A program made the position numbers and the translations under genes. The notes below the pieces were generated by a model that saw nothing but the letters and a program-made list of their open reading frames with translations, was not told the DNA's origin and searched no databases. A stretch of DNA of 64,000 nt from Candidatus Lernaella stagnicola (lineage in GTDB: Bacteria; Lernaellota; Lernaellaia; Lernaellales; Lernaellaceae), in NCBI GenBank assembly GCA_030765525.1, contig JAVCCK010000046.1, positions 38,502 to 102,501 of the forward strand, written 5' to 3'. Every line of letters starts with the position of its first letter. Position 1 is the stretch's first letter. Positions 17,477-26,338 of the stretch are shown here, in pieces.

Positions 17477-18574
17477 TCAGGGACAGCCGCGACCTTCGCA
17501 GGTGTCGCCCACATAGCAATAGCGACCCTTAGGTTTGCCCGTGGACAATCCGGGGCAGTCGGCCGGGCATGACAACGTATCGTACCGCCCGTCGCAGCTT
17601 TCGCCCTCGTCGCACACGCCGTTGCCGCAATCGCCGGGCGGGGGCGTGACGCAGTCGGGATCGGCGCCCGTCTCGCACTCGGGATTACACCAATCGTCGG
17701 CAGAGCAATCGGGCGGCGTCGGGCCGGAGACGAATGGGTCGATCCAGCCTTGGAACGCGTCTACGCGCGTACTCACGCCGTAATAGGTGCAGTAAGAATC
17801 ACCGTAGGAAGTGATGCCGCCAACGTAAGGCTCACCGGCGCGATAGGCGAACGCCGGTCCGCCGCTGTCGCCGAAGCACGGGCCGCCGATGATCTGCTGA
17901 TAGGCGATCTGGGTCGCTGCGTCGCCGGCGTCGGGGCAACCGGTCACGTTGCATCCCAGGCTGGCCAGGGGCACATCGATCTGCATTTTCACGCCACTGG
18001 AGCCGGTTTCGGTCTCGCCGAAGCCGGCAATGTTGATCAACGCGCCGATGTCGGCCGGGGTGAATTCGAGCGCCGCGGGCAAATGCGGGACCGGTGCGAC
18101 CGGTTCGCTGATCGCCGTCGCCAGTTTGATCAGGGCCAGATCGTTACGCAACGCCACGCGATCGTAGCCCGGGTAGATCACCGTTTCGGTGACGACATAC
18201 AAGTGATCCAGAATGTCGACCGCCGGCTCATCGCCGACGTAGATCAGCAGATTTTTCGCCGCCATCGTTTTGAACTTCGATTTGGGACCCGTCGCGATGT
18301 CCAGGCAGTGCGCCGCCGTCAGAACCACATCCGACGCAATCAACGTGCCCGAGCAGAAGGGGCCCACGTAGACCACTGATTTTTTGGGGTCGAACTTGTG
18401 TAAGCTGACAACCGCATCGTGTTCCGGAGCGTCGGGCGGAAACCCGTTGTATATAGGGTTGACGCTCTGGTTCAGCCCGTCCGCATCGTCGGTTGCCCTC
18501 GGTTCCGTGGAATCGCATGCCGTCAGCGCGAACGCGAATACCAAGACGACCAAAAATAAGATTCTCGTTTTCAT
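17477..18574 (-). CDS. Trypsin-like (S1) serine protease lipoprotein with Cys-rich tail
   Basis: This 365-residue protein has a signal and lipobox (ALTAC, Cys20) and a chymotrypsin-fold domain (about 45-285) with the full triad: His in LTAAHC, Asp in RNDLALIKL and Ser in CFGDSGGPA. The C-terminal 75 residues are Cys-rich, with CGNGVCDEGESCDG as found in myxobacterial surface proteins, ending EGRGCP. ATG 18574 is chosen over the upstream frame because GAGGAG is 9 bases away and the signal starts there. It is likely a surface-anchored protease. The gene lies exactly between the two 303-bp direct repeats, so it is a separate insertion or the survivor of a larger duplication. Confidence 0.9.
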   Translation of the reverse strand: MKTRILFLVVLVFAFALTACDSTEPRATDDADGLNQSVNPIYNGFPPDAPEHDAVVSLHKFDPKKSVVYVGPFCSGTLIASDVVLTAAHCLDIATGPKSKFKTMAAKNLLIYVGDEPAVDILDHLYVVTETVIYPGYDRVALRNDLALIKLATAISEPVAPVPHLPAALEFTPADIGALINIAGFGETETGSSGVKMQIDVPLASLGCNVTGCPDAGDAATQIAYQQIIGGPCFGDSGGPAFAYRAGEPYVGGITSYGDSYCTYYGVSTRVDAFQGWIDPFVSGPTPPDCSADDWCNPECETGADPDCVTPPPGDCGNGVCDEGESCDGRYDTLSCPADCPGLSTGKPKGRYCYVGDTCEGRGCP

Positions 18575-18739
18575 GACTTTGTACTCCTCAATATTCCCAT
18601 TATTTGAGCATAATCTATTGGCGCTGACCGTGAAACACAATCGCCAAGTTCAGATTTAACTCAAGAAAACGTCCGTATCGCCTTCATAGGGCCAAAACGA
18701 CGCCGAAAACGTAAATTCTCGTCAATTCGGGTATGGAAA

Positions 18740-18837
18740 TTAACCGAATGGCCAAAACCGATCACGTGGCGCTCAAAAACCAGGCGAACATGGCGGTCGA
18801 ACAAGCCCGCGCGGCCGGCGGTTGGGACCGCGGCTGA
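18740..18837 (+). pseudogene. C-terminal remnant of an acyl-CoA synthetase gene
   Basis: The reading frame from ATG 18748 to the TGA at 18835-18837 repeats the last residues of the acyl-CoA synthetase (VEQARAAGGWDRG) with four amino-acid changes nearby, such as Tyr to His and Glu to Ala. There is no gene body upstream, so this is a broken 3' end kept by the duplication. Confidence 0.85.
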
Positions 18838-18859
18838 TTCCACGAAACCGATCGACACC

Positions 18860-18889
18860 GGCAGGGGTTCGCCCCTGCCTTTTTCTTTT
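18860..18889 (+). terminator. Duplicated terminator hairpin
   Basis: This is the same GGCAGGGG-TTCG-CCCCTGCC stem and T-rich tail as at 17266. It now follows only a synthetase remnant and faces the 3' end of the FGE-type gene. Confidence 0.85.
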
Positions 18890-18895
18890 CACCGC

Positions 18896-21502
18896 CTAGC
18901 GCGACGTCCCCCATTGGCTCGGGTCGAGGATGATGTCGCAATCCACCGGATCGATCGTCTCGGGGTTACGGAAGGGCGCCTGACAGTACTCGATGAAGTA
19001 CGCCATTTCCGTGTCGCGCACCACGGATTTCTCCTCCGTCATGTTGCTGGGCGGACGAATCTGCACATCGCCGTCGGGTACCGAGTCGTCCCACGGGTCC
19101 CAATTCGGCCATGCCAGATACCACTCCATGGCCAACTCGTATTCCTGGTGAATGTGCCGCACTTCCCGGTTGGTAAGCGGCAACCCGCTGGTGGCGCAGA
19201 CGAGCATATACGAGGCCGTGTCGGCGTCGTAGTCGCGGTGCTCATCCTGCTTGCTGTTGTCGAAAATGTAGTCGGTGCGTTCGGCCAAGCCTTCTAGTAG
19301 TTCCAACGCCTCATCGTTGTAGCCGTGCATGATCGCCAACAGCACCGCGTCGATGTGAAAGATGCGGATGATGTTGCGGTCGTTGAAGTAGTGCTGCGCC
19401 GAGGCGATGTAATCGTAGATCAAACTTTGGCCGCCGCCGCAGTCGTTGGCCAGCGGCTCACGATAGGCAATAAAGGCGGTGCTGATCTCGGCGTCGCATT
19501 CGGCGTCGGGCACCACCGGATCGAAGATGACGAAACTGGCCAGGTCGTTGACGAGAAACTCGTACTCGGCGCTCATCGGAATGTACGTGTCACCGCTTTC
19601 GTCCTTCGTGCGGATGAAGTAGCCGGCGTTGACGATATCCTGCGTCCACTTCTCCATGTAGTATAACGCTTCCGCGGCGGCCTCACGCACGGTCGCGTCG
19701 GGCGCGTCGTCAACCAAACGATACAGATGCGGAATCATCCGGTAGAAATGCGGTACGTCATCCTTGCTGCGGTGCGTCCGCACCCAGATGTCGCCGTAAT
19801 AGGGGTTGCCGTCGTTGGGAATCGTCCACCCGTTCCAGTCGTATTGCAGTTCGTCCTTGATCGGGTCGTAATTGACGAACAGTTCCCGCCCGTCTTCGAT
19901 TTGTGTGTAGTTTTGCGGGAAGATCGTGCGCGGCATGATCCAGAGTTCCGGGTCGTCCTCGCTCCATAGGAAACCTTGCATCAAGGCTATGAGCCCGAGG
20001 CTGTATTTTTCCACCAAATACGCGGCCGTGGCGTCGCCGCTGGCCAGATACAATGCCGCCGCGGCGTTGAAAATCTTGCCGGTGCGAATCATCAGGTTGT
20101 CGCTGTTGCCGCCGACCGGAAGCTCAAGCACGTCGCCGTCCTTCACGGCCGAGCTATCCTGGTAAAAGAGCCGGAACTCCGGCCATCCCTGCGGATTGTC
20201 CGCGTCCATCCCATGGCTGAGCCACTGATACCGGGGGAAGAAGTGCGTGTCGATCCAATACTGCGTGATCGCCTGCGTAAACTCCGTAACCTCCTGCGCA
20301 GTCACCGGGTCGCCGATCTGGGGCCGCGTGAAGGTAAAGGGCAGCGAGTCCGGCCAGTCCCGCGGGCTCCGGATCGACTCCGTCACTTGGATCGGCGGGG
20401 GTGCGGGGGCTTCAAGCAGTTTGGCTGCCTGCGCCGGCAGCGTGCGGACGGTGCGGAATCCCAACGTGAACAATCGTTGATCGGGGGCGTGTCCCGTGCG
20501 GAACGCCGCGCGCGTGTTGGCCGCGCCGTGGAAGCGCGCCGCCCCGCCGCGCACACCGCGGAAGTTACCCTCGGCGCCGCCGAGCGGGTCGGAAGTCTGC
20601 GCCGTGATGTCGTGCGCGTACCAATCCCACACCCATTCCTTGACGTTGCCGAGCATGTCGTACAGATCCCAGGTGTTTGGGTGCTTCTGGGCCACGTCGT
20701 GCGTTTTGCGTCCGGAGTTGGCGCAGTACCAGGCGATCGGCGCCAGATTCGGGTCGCGCGGGAGGCAGGAGGGGGTTTCGATATCGCCGGTGTATACGGC
20801 GGTCGTCGTGCCCGCCCGAACCGCATGCTCCCACTCGGCTTCGGTGGGTAGGCGGAATCCTTCGCACTCGTAGACCGTCGCCGCGTTGAGGCTCACTTCG
20901 GCAGCGGCGATGCCGCCGTTGTCGCGGCAATAGGTGTCGGTATCGCCGGTTGTTTCATCGGCGCACAGCAGGTCGCTTAGCGTGTAGCACGCGGCGTAGC
21001 CCGCGCCGGTCGAAAGCCGGTTGGCGTAGGCCAGGGTGTCGAACCACGAAACCTGTTCCACCGGTTGGTTCGCGTGGTCTCCGAGGAAATTGAAGTAGGC
21101 CGGGTTGTAGCCCATGAGTTCTTCGAATTCCCCCTGCGTAACCTCGGTTTGTTTCACCTCGAAGTGGCGGGTGAGTGCTACCGTGTGTTGGGTTTCGTTG
21201 AAGCGGTGGCCGATTTCGGTTTCGGGGCTGCCCATGTTGAACGAGCCGGCCGGGACATAAGCGTACCCCTCGCTGGTTGGCGGCGGGGGCGTGGTGTCGT
21301 CGTTGTTATCGTCGTCATCATCATTGTTGTCGTCATCGTCGTTGTTGTCGTCGTCGTTGTCGTCATCGTCGTCACCCGGTATCGTGGTGTCGTCGTCGTT
21401 GTCGTCGTCATCGTCATCGTCGCCGCAGGCGACCAGAGAGAAGACCGACGCCGCCATGACGGCCATCAACAAACAAATGAAAAGGAGTTTCCTGAGTTTC
21501 AT
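18896..21502 (-). CDS. Poly-Asp lipoprotein with FGE-sulfatase domain and long C-terminal domain
   Basis: This 868-residue lipoprotein has a signal and lipobox (LVAC, Cys26), about 45 residues of Asp/Asn linker, and an FGE-sulfatase (SUMF1-like) domain at about 78-360: YVPAGSFNMGSPETE, EVTQGEFEELMG, the paired RLPTEAEWEHAVRAG, NVKEWVWDWY and RGVRGGAARF. FGE folds include formylglycine-generating enzymes and ligand-binding relatives; the copper-binding Cys pair of true FGE is not evident, so catalysis is doubtful. Residues 370-868 form a helix-rich domain with many Trp, Tyr and Asp, which I do not recognise. It is transcribed divergently from the FecR operon. Its last 48 codons are duplicated at 17302-17448. 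Confidence 0.85.
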   Translation of the reverse strand: MKLRKLLFICLLMAVMAASVFSLVACGDDDDDDDNDDDTTIPGDDDDDNDDDNNDDDDNNDDDDDNNDDTTPPPPTSEGYAYVPAGSFNMGSPETEIGHRFNETQHTVALTRHFEVKQTEVTQGEFEELMGYNPAYFNFLGDHANQPVEQVSWFDTLAYANRLSTGAGYAACYTLSDLLCADETTGDTDTYCRDNGGIAAAEVSLNAATVYECEGFRLPTEAEWEHAVRAGTTTAVYTGDIETPSCLPRDPNLAPIAWYCANSGRKTHDVAQKHPNTWDLYDMLGNVKEWVWDWYAHDITAQTSDPLGGAEGNFRGVRGGAARFHGAANTRAAFRTGHAPDQRLFTLGFRTVRTLPAQAAKLLEAPAPPPIQVTESIRSPRDWPDSLPFTFTRPQIGDPVTAQEVTEFTQAITQYWIDTHFFPRYQWLSHGMDADNPQGWPEFRLFYQDSSAVKDGDVLELPVGGNSDNLMIRTGKIFNAAAALYLASGDATAAYLVEKYSLGLIALMQGFLWSEDDPELWIMPRTIFPQNYTQIEDGRELFVNYDPIKDELQYDWNGWTIPNDGNPYYGDIWVRTHRSKDDVPHFYRMIPHLYRLVDDAPDATVREAAAEALYYMEKWTQDIVNAGYFIRTKDESGDTYIPMSAEYEFLVNDLASFVIFDPVVPDAECDAEISTAFIAYREPLANDCGGGQSLIYDYIASAQHYFNDRNIIRIFHIDAVLLAIMHGYNDEALELLEGLAERTDYIFDNSKQDEHRDYDADTASYMLVCATSGLPLTNREVRHIHQEYELAMEWYLAWPNWDPWDDSVPDGDVQIRPPSNMTEEKSVVRDTEMAYFIEYCQAPFRNPETIDPVDCDIILDPSQWGTSR
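21293..21421 (-). repeat. (GAY/AAY)n tract encoding an Asp/Asn linker
   Basis: About 43 codons of Asp and Asn with TTIPG and TTPPPP breaks follow the lipidated Cys of the FGE lipoprotein. Confidence 0.88.
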
Positions 21503-21657
21503 GAGAGGGACCTTTCAGCGAGTCGTTCCCGGCAACTTAAGAACATGCAGATTAGTACGCCCGTTAGCGACGTTCAAGGCAACCCGTAGCGCTTCTCTTG
21601 CAGTTCTGGCCTGACTCGCTAACATATCTTTGTGGCTCAACCGACGGGAAGGGTAAA

Positions 21658-22608
21658 ATGCGCCGCATCGTTTTTCTTATTGCTTTGCTTTGCCTGCTGC
21701 CGGCGCTTGCCGCAGCGCAGGCCTCCGAAGCGCGTGGCAAGATCATTGCTACCACCGGCGCCGCGTTGATTGAACGGCCCGGTTTGGACGAGCCGATTCC
21801 CGTCGACGTCGGCTTCGAGGTGTTCGAGGGCGACTGGCTCGTCACAGGCCAAGACGGCCACGTCAAGATCTTGCTGGCCGGGCAGTTAGTCGTTTTCCTC
21901 GCGCCCAACAGCTACCTGCGCATCAAGCATACGATTCACAATCTAAAGAACCGAGCCCGCGTCAGTTTCCTGTACCTGAAAAGCGGCGCGGTGCGCGCCC
22001 TGGTGCGCGTTCGGCCCAATTACAGCAACGCCGTGCGCTTGGAAGGCCCGAATCTTGTCGTGAGCTCAACCAACGCGTATTTCTTCGCGCGTCTGGACCG
22101 GGAAACCGGCAAAACCATTGTCTACAATCTGGCCGGAGACGTGCGCGCCACGCGCCCGCTTCCCAGCGGCGTGCCCCCCGTCGACCTTCCCGTCGCCACG
22201 ATGGTGAAAGCGGAGCCGCGCAAGACGTTCAGCGAACCCATCTATGTCGATTCGTTCAACGCCGGGCAACTATTGGCCGACACCGAAATCGACAACCGCT
22301 ACATCTGGGATAACCGGCCCGGCGCTCCCGAATACCTCGTCGAGCGACGCGGCCGCGGCGGCGCCGATGGGGCCGCACCGGTAGTCGAAGGCCTGGTCAG
22401 CGCCCACGAGGGCGAAGGCGGCGCGGATTTCGACGCCTTTCGCGCGCCCGGTCTGCAACAGCGGCTGCGCCAGGAAGATTTGCCGCGTCCCGACAATGCC
22501 GACGTTTTCCCCTCGCCGCGCGGGTTTGGCAGCACGTCCGAGGACGCCACGGCGCGTATTCGTCTCATCTTCCCGGACGCGAAAGACAAAGAGGATGACG
22601 ATGACTAA
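21658..22608 (+). CDS. Exported FecR-domain protein
   Basis: This 316-residue protein has a Sec signal peptide (LALLCLLPALAAAQA region, about residues 1-20) and a FecR-type beta domain at about 25-150: GKIIATTGAALIERPG, FEGDWLVTGQDGHVKILLAG and FLYLKSGAVRALV. In this family the domain can act as an anti-sigma partner or as a surface binding module; no sigma factor gene is near, so the latter is more likely. The C-terminal 130 residues are charged and probably disordered, ending in DDDD. ATG 21658 follows GGGAAGGG. Its last 8 bases overlap the next gene, indicating an operon that runs on to dapF. Confidence 0.78.
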   Translation: MRRIVFLIALLCLLPALAAAQASEARGKIIATTGAALIERPGLDEPIPVDVGFEVFEGDWLVTGQDGHVKILLAGQLVVFLAPNSYLRIKHTIHNLKNRARVSFLYLKSGAVRALVRVRPNYSNAVRLEGPNLVVSSTNAYFFARLDRETGKTIVYNLAGDVRATRPLPSGVPPVDLPVATMVKAEPRKTFSEPIYVDSFNAGQLLADTEIDNRYIWDNRPGAPEYLVERRGRGGADGAAPVVEGLVSAHEGEGGADFDAFRAPGLQQRLRQEDLPRPDNADVFPSPRGFGSTSEDATARIRLIFPDAKDKEDDDD

Positions 22609-23500
22609 GTGGCGGCCGGGAGCCATTGTCGTGTTGGTCCTGCTGGCGGCTTGCTTGATCGGCGGCTGCCAAGGCGGGGATGCCGACACCGCCGAGACCA
22701 CGTCGGTCGTCAAGGCTTACATGGGCGCCAAAGCCGATTTGCCGCCCAGCGTGACGCAAATCGAATTGACGGTGACCGGCGACGATATGCACACGATTGT
22801 CAAGATTCTCTCGCTGAACGATTTCGGCGAACTCGAAGATGTTTTCTTCGAAGTCAAAGTCTCGCCGGGCATTCGCCTGTTCACCGTGATGTGCCGCGAC
22901 GCCGGGAGCTTCAGCTTGTATCGGGGCCAACGCCAGGTACGTATCGATCCAAAAGAAACCGTTGACCTCGAAATCAACCTGGCGGCGTGGGCGGCGGTGG
23001 GTGGACGTGTCACCTATCCCGACGGCAGCTTACTTTCCGACTACGACGAAATGGCTTTCGACCCGGAAATCGCGACGAATGACCTCGGCCTGTACGAAGT
23101 GGAGTCGCGCCTGACGACCCTGACTTTGCGGCTTCAGCCCGCGGCCGACGCCTATGCCTTCGCCGAAGTCGACTTGGTGGAGGCCGGGCAGCAGACCGTC
23201 ACCAACCTCGTGTTGATCGATCCCACCGATTCGTCGCGTCCCTGGATCTCCGCCGCCGTGCCTCATACCGACTTGGCCGCCGGTCAACAAATCTCCCTCT
23301 TCGGGCAAGGATTTACGGTGGGTGACGCGTTCACGGTATGGTTTGGAGCCCCAGGCGACGGCGCCGCGGCGGCGATTGTCGATGTCGCCACCGATTCCCG
23401 ACTGCAGGTGACCGTACCGACCGACGTGCCGGTCCAAGGGCTTCTTTTTGTGTGCTGGACGAACGATGAAGAATGTTCCAACGGCTTCGGCTTTAACTAG
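22601..23500 (+). CDS. Lipoprotein with IPT/TIG-like C-terminal domain
   Basis: This 299-residue lipoprotein has a lipobox (LIGGC, Cys about 20). Its middle region is all-beta (about 40-200, including VGGRVTYPDGSLLSDY, a carboxypeptidase-regulatory-like unit). A C-terminal IPT/TIG-like Ig fold (about 210-299) contains WISAAVPHTDLAAGQQISLFG. ATG 22601 is used because AAAGAGG lies at the right distance; it overlaps the end of the FecR gene by 8 bases. It is probably an outer-membrane or periplasmic partner of the FecR protein. Function unknown. Confidence 0.78.
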   Translation: MTKWRPGAIVVLVLLAACLIGGCQGGDADTAETTSVVKAYMGAKADLPPSVTQIELTVTGDDMHTIVKILSLNDFGELEDVFFEVKVSPGIRLFTVMCRDAGSFSLYRGQRQVRIDPKETVDLEINLAAWAAVGGRVTYPDGSLLSDYDEMAFDPEIATNDLGLYEVESRLTTLTLRLQPAADAYAFAEVDLVEAGQQTVTNLVLIDPTDSSRPWISAAVPHTDLAAGQQISLFGQGFTVGDAFTVWFGAPGDGAAAAIVDVATDSRLQVTVPTDVPVQGLLFVCWTNDEECSNGFGFN

Positions 23501-23510
23501 GACGGTCGCA

Positions 23511-23819
23511 GTGACTCGATCCAAAACCATGGCCCTCTTGCTGATCATCGCGGTGTCGGTCGCGTGCCTGAGCGTCGGTTGCGGCAAAAAGGGCGACCTG
23601 GTCCCCCGCGACACCGCGCCATACAAGGAAGGCGAACTGCCGCCCGAGTGGCGGGCCGATACGATATCCGGCGATCCGCCCGCCGCATTAGGTATTGAGG
23701 AAGTGCTGACCGACGAGACCACGCCGGATCCTCCCGACCAAGACCAGACCCCGAATGCCACGCCGGCGCCGCCCGATCCCGATACGGCCGACGCGAACGA
23801 CGATGGGGGGCAAGAATGA
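23511..23819 (+). CDS. lptM: LptM (YifL)-like small lipoprotein
   Basis: This 102-residue lipoprotein has the LptM signature at its lipidation site: LSVGCGKKGDLVPRD (Cys about 24), followed by a low-complexity acidic, Pro-rich tail. In E. coli LptM assists disulfide maturation of the LptDE lipopolysaccharide translocon, and its gene (yifL) also sits directly before dapF, as here. The start is GTG 23511, 11 bases after the previous stop; ATG 23529 is the alternative. The stop overlaps the dapF start as ATGA. The tail is longer than in E. coli and its role is unknown. Confidence 0.78.
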   Translation: MTRSKTMALLLIIAVSVACLSVGCGKKGDLVPRDTAPYKEGELPPEWRADTISGDPPAALGIEEVLTDETTPDPPDQDQTPNATPAPPDPDTADANDDGGQE

Positions 23820-24658
23820 CGAATCAGAAAATCGACTTCGTAAAAATGACCGGCAGCGGCAACGATTTTGTCCTCATCGACAATCGCCGGGGCGTGATCG
23901 ACGCGAATCAAGCCGCCGCCTGGGCGGCGCAAGTGTGCCGCCGCGGCTTAGGCATCGGCGCCGATGGTTTGATTTTGCTGCACGATGATCCCGACCCGGA
24001 ATTCGATTTCACCTGGCGTTTTTTCAACAGCGACGGCTCCGAAGCCGAAATGTGCGGCAATGGCGGACGCTGCGCGGTGCGCTTCGCCTATGACCACGGC
24101 TTAGCGGCGTCCAAAGAAATGGCTTTTCGCACGCTGGTCGGCAAGGTTCGCGGCTGGATTCTCGACGGTAAAGACATTCGGGTCGGCTTGACTGAACCCC
24201 AAGATTATCGACCGAAAGTGATGGTCTCCGTGCCGGCCGGCGAAATCCGCCTTTCCTACATCGACACCGGTGTGCCGCATGCCGTGTGGTTGGTCCGGGA
24301 TGTTGAAGCGGCCGACGTCCTGCGTCTCGGACGCCAGATTCGCGAGCACGAAGAGTTCGCCCCGCGCGGCACCAACGTCAACTTCGTGCAGGTGACCGGC
24401 CCGGACTCCCTGTCTATCCGTACCTACGAGCGCGGCGTGGAAGCCGAAACCTTGGCTTGCGGCACCGGGTGCGCGGCGGCGGCCATTACGATGGGGCTGG
24501 TGGGCCGCGTCAGGCCGCCGGTAATGATACGAACCCGCAGCGGCGACGTGCTGTGCGTCGACTACACTCAGGAAAACGACAAAATCACGAACCTGACGTT
24601 TCAGGGGCCGGTCCGCTATGTGGCGCGGGGGGTGTTGGACCCGGAAAGCTGGGAATAA
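23816..24658 (+). CDS. dapF: Diaminopimelate epimerase
   Basis: This 280-residue enzyme converts LL- to meso-diaminopimelate for peptidoglycan and lysine synthesis. Both catalytic Cys motifs are intact: MCGNGGRC (about residue 80) and LACGTGCAAA (about 217), with the N-terminal KMTGSGNDFVLID and the GVPHAVWLV and GTNVNFVQV segments. Length is normal. It is translationally coupled to the lptM-like gene (ATGA). Its last 74 bases overlap the antisense 3' end of the glycosyltransferase gene, an unusually large convergent overlap. Confidence 0.96.
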   Translation: MTNQKIDFVKMTGSGNDFVLIDNRRGVIDANQAAAWAAQVCRRGLGIGADGLILLHDDPDPEFDFTWRFFNSDGSEAEMCGNGGRCAVRFAYDHGLAASKEMAFRTLVGKVRGWILDGKDIRVGLTEPQDYRPKVMVSVPAGEIRLSYIDTGVPHAVWLVRDVEAADVLRLGRQIREHEEFAPRGTNVNFVQVTGPDSLSIRTYERGVEAETLACGTGCAAAAITMGLVGRVRPPVMIRTRSGDVLCVDYTQENDKITNLTFQGPVRYVARGVLDPESWE

Positions 24659-26267
24659 CCCGCGACGTCCGCTGTTTCTTTCGATACAACAGGACGGGCG
24701 ACGTACTTTCCGGGTACGGAAAGTGATCCACCAATTCGAACTCGCCCTTCACTTCAAAAAACGCTTTGAACACGCGCTGAGCGAATTTTCGGTTGACGTC
24801 CTGCGCCCAATTGAAGTTGCGCGTGTCGGTGTTGAATCCCGATTTGACCAAAATGACGTCCGCGGCGCGCAAGTACTCCACCAACGAGCCGTCGGGCTCA
24901 AATTCCGGCGGCGTTCGCCCCGCCGCGGCCCGCTCGAACAAATTGTCGATATCCAACCGCGGATCCGCCAACCAAAGCTCACCCTGCAAAAGCGAGGTGT
25001 AGGGCGAATCAAGCAACATGACAAACTTTTTGTTCGCCGCCCCGGCCGCCATCTTGCTGGCGATCGGCTGAACGCTCCACCCCAATCGCTCCGGGCGCGG
25101 CAATCCCTCGATGTGCTGGCGCTTTTCGAAATCGCGGAAGGAAAACGGCGTTTGCTCCGCGCGAAGATTGTCGTACGCAGCCGCGCCGCCGAGGACGAAA
25201 AACACCACCAAAACCCCGGCCACCGCCCGCTTGCGACCGGTTTCGATTAGCCACTTTTCCACTCCCAGGGCCCCCAATATGGCCCCGGCGGGTAGTAACG
25301 GCAGCAGATAACGGGTGCTTTGCATCCCAAATACCGCGTGCAGCAGCAAAATCGGCGGCACAAACCATAAAAACAGGGCCCGATTGGCCCATTCGGCCTT
25401 GGATACCAAGATGAATCCCAGAATGGTTAAGACGGTCAAAAATGGCCCTAACCCGGTCGAAATCAATAATTTGAGGTTGTCGACGAAGCCGATTTGGTCC
25501 ACGGCGAGATAAAATGCCCGCACGACCTGACGAGTTGTGATCCACGACTCAAGTCCCGGTAAATACAACATAAAAACGATGGCCAAGAAGATCCCGCTGG
25601 ACCACGCGGCGTTCCGCAGACGAACTTTGCGCTTTTCCGGTTTGGCCGCCCAAAGGTACTGTACAATGAGGTAACTACTCGGAAGTATTAGATAAAGCAT
25701 GAAGGATTGCTTCGTCAGCATTCCCAACGCTGCCACCGCACCAAATTGCATGGCGCCGGCCCGCCGACCGAGTCCGTCGCTGCGTAGCAAGAAAAACATC
25801 GTGAGTGCGACCATGGCCGCCAAGGGAGCGTCGGTCGTCTCCAACCGGGCAAAGCGATAGAACCCGGGCGCGAAAGTTATGAAAAACGCTGCTAAAAGAC
25901 CGGCGCGGTCTCCTGCCAGAAGGTGCCCGATGCCGAACGTGGCCAGGATCGTCAACAGGGACCACGCCGCGACGGTCACCGCACCGGCCCGCGGGTGATC
26001 GCCGACGACCAGGCGCACCGGCAAGGATAAATAATGGATCAGTGGTGGATACGCCGAACCGGCCACGGCGCCGCGAAAGGCGGGCCACGCGTCATTTTCA
26101 CCTTGGACGGCGTGGGCAAGCAGACGCCCGGTTCGCTCCAGGTGCATGGTGTCGTAGACGTCGCCGACGTGGTCGTAGGCGATCACGATCAGATTTAGGG
26201 AAAAGGAGAAAACGCACAGGAAAACAAGTAAAAGCCAGATGTAATTCCGGACGCCCCCAACGCGCAT
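24585..26267 (-). CDS. GT-C glycosyltransferase (PMT/ArnT-type) membrane protein
   Basis: This 560-residue protein has about eleven transmembrane helices and a C-terminal soluble part (about 370-560), the plan of dolichyl-/polyprenyl-phosphate-sugar-dependent mannosyltransferases and ArnT relatives. Sequence hallmarks are an acidic first extracytoplasmic loop (AYDHVGDVYDTMH) and a second loop with RFARLETTDAPLAAM. The donor and acceptor cannot be read from sequence. The last 25 codons, rich in Pro and Ser, lie antisense to the dapF 3' end and may be a neutral extension. ATG 26267 is preceded by AGG. It stands alone on this strand. Confidence 0.8.
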   Translation of the reverse strand: MRVGGVRNYIWLLLVFLCVFSFSLNLIVIAYDHVGDVYDTMHLERTGRLLAHAVQGENDAWPAFRGAVAGSAYPPLIHYLSLPVRLVVGDHPRAGAVTVAAWSLLTILATFGIGHLLAGDRAGLLAAFFITFAPGFYRFARLETTDAPLAAMVALTMFFLLRSDGLGRRAGAMQFGAVAALGMLTKQSFMLYLILPSSYLIVQYLWAAKPEKRKVRLRNAAWSSGIFLAIVFMLYLPGLESWITTRQVVRAFYLAVDQIGFVDNLKLLISTGLGPFLTVLTILGFILVSKAEWANRALFLWFVPPILLLHAVFGMQSTRYLLPLLPAGAILGALGVEKWLIETGRKRAVAGVLVVFFVLGGAAAYDNLRAEQTPFSFRDFEKRQHIEGLPRPERLGWSVQPIASKMAAGAANKKFVMLLDSPYTSLLQGELWLADPRLDIDNLFERAAAGRTPPEFEPDGSLVEYLRAADVILVKSGFNTDTRNFNWAQDVNRKFAQRVFKAFFEVKGEFELVDHFPYPESTSPVLLYRKKQRTSRVIPSFPGPTPPAPHSGPAPETSGS

Positions 26268-26338
26268 CGTATTAACCTATCCGGGCCGGGGCACGCCGTA
26301 ATCCGTATCGTTTGGTTGCCACGATAACGGATACGCGA

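Larger units (their letters stand above)
18575..18895. other. Spacer with decayed synthetase end, upstream of the trypsin gene
   Basis: This 321-base stretch holds the promoter region of the trypsin gene (AT-rich, about 18575-18735) and then the right copy of the direct repeat with the synthetase remnant and terminator, which are listed separately. I see no other gene in it. Confidence 0.6.
18740..19042. repeat. 303-bp direct repeat, right copy
   Basis: This is the partner of 17146-17448, at a constant offset of 1594 bases. It joins a synthetase remnant and terminator to the true C-terminus of the FGE-sulfatase lipoprotein. Confidence 0.95.

Noticed and set aside
17477-18574. Insertion sequence carrying the protease gene
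   Set aside because: The 303-bp repeats are made of neighbouring gene ends and are far too long and diverged for a target-site duplication.
18896-21502. True formylglycine-generating enzyme
   Set aside because: The fold motifs are present, but the catalytic Cys pair is not evident and no sulfatase gene is nearby.
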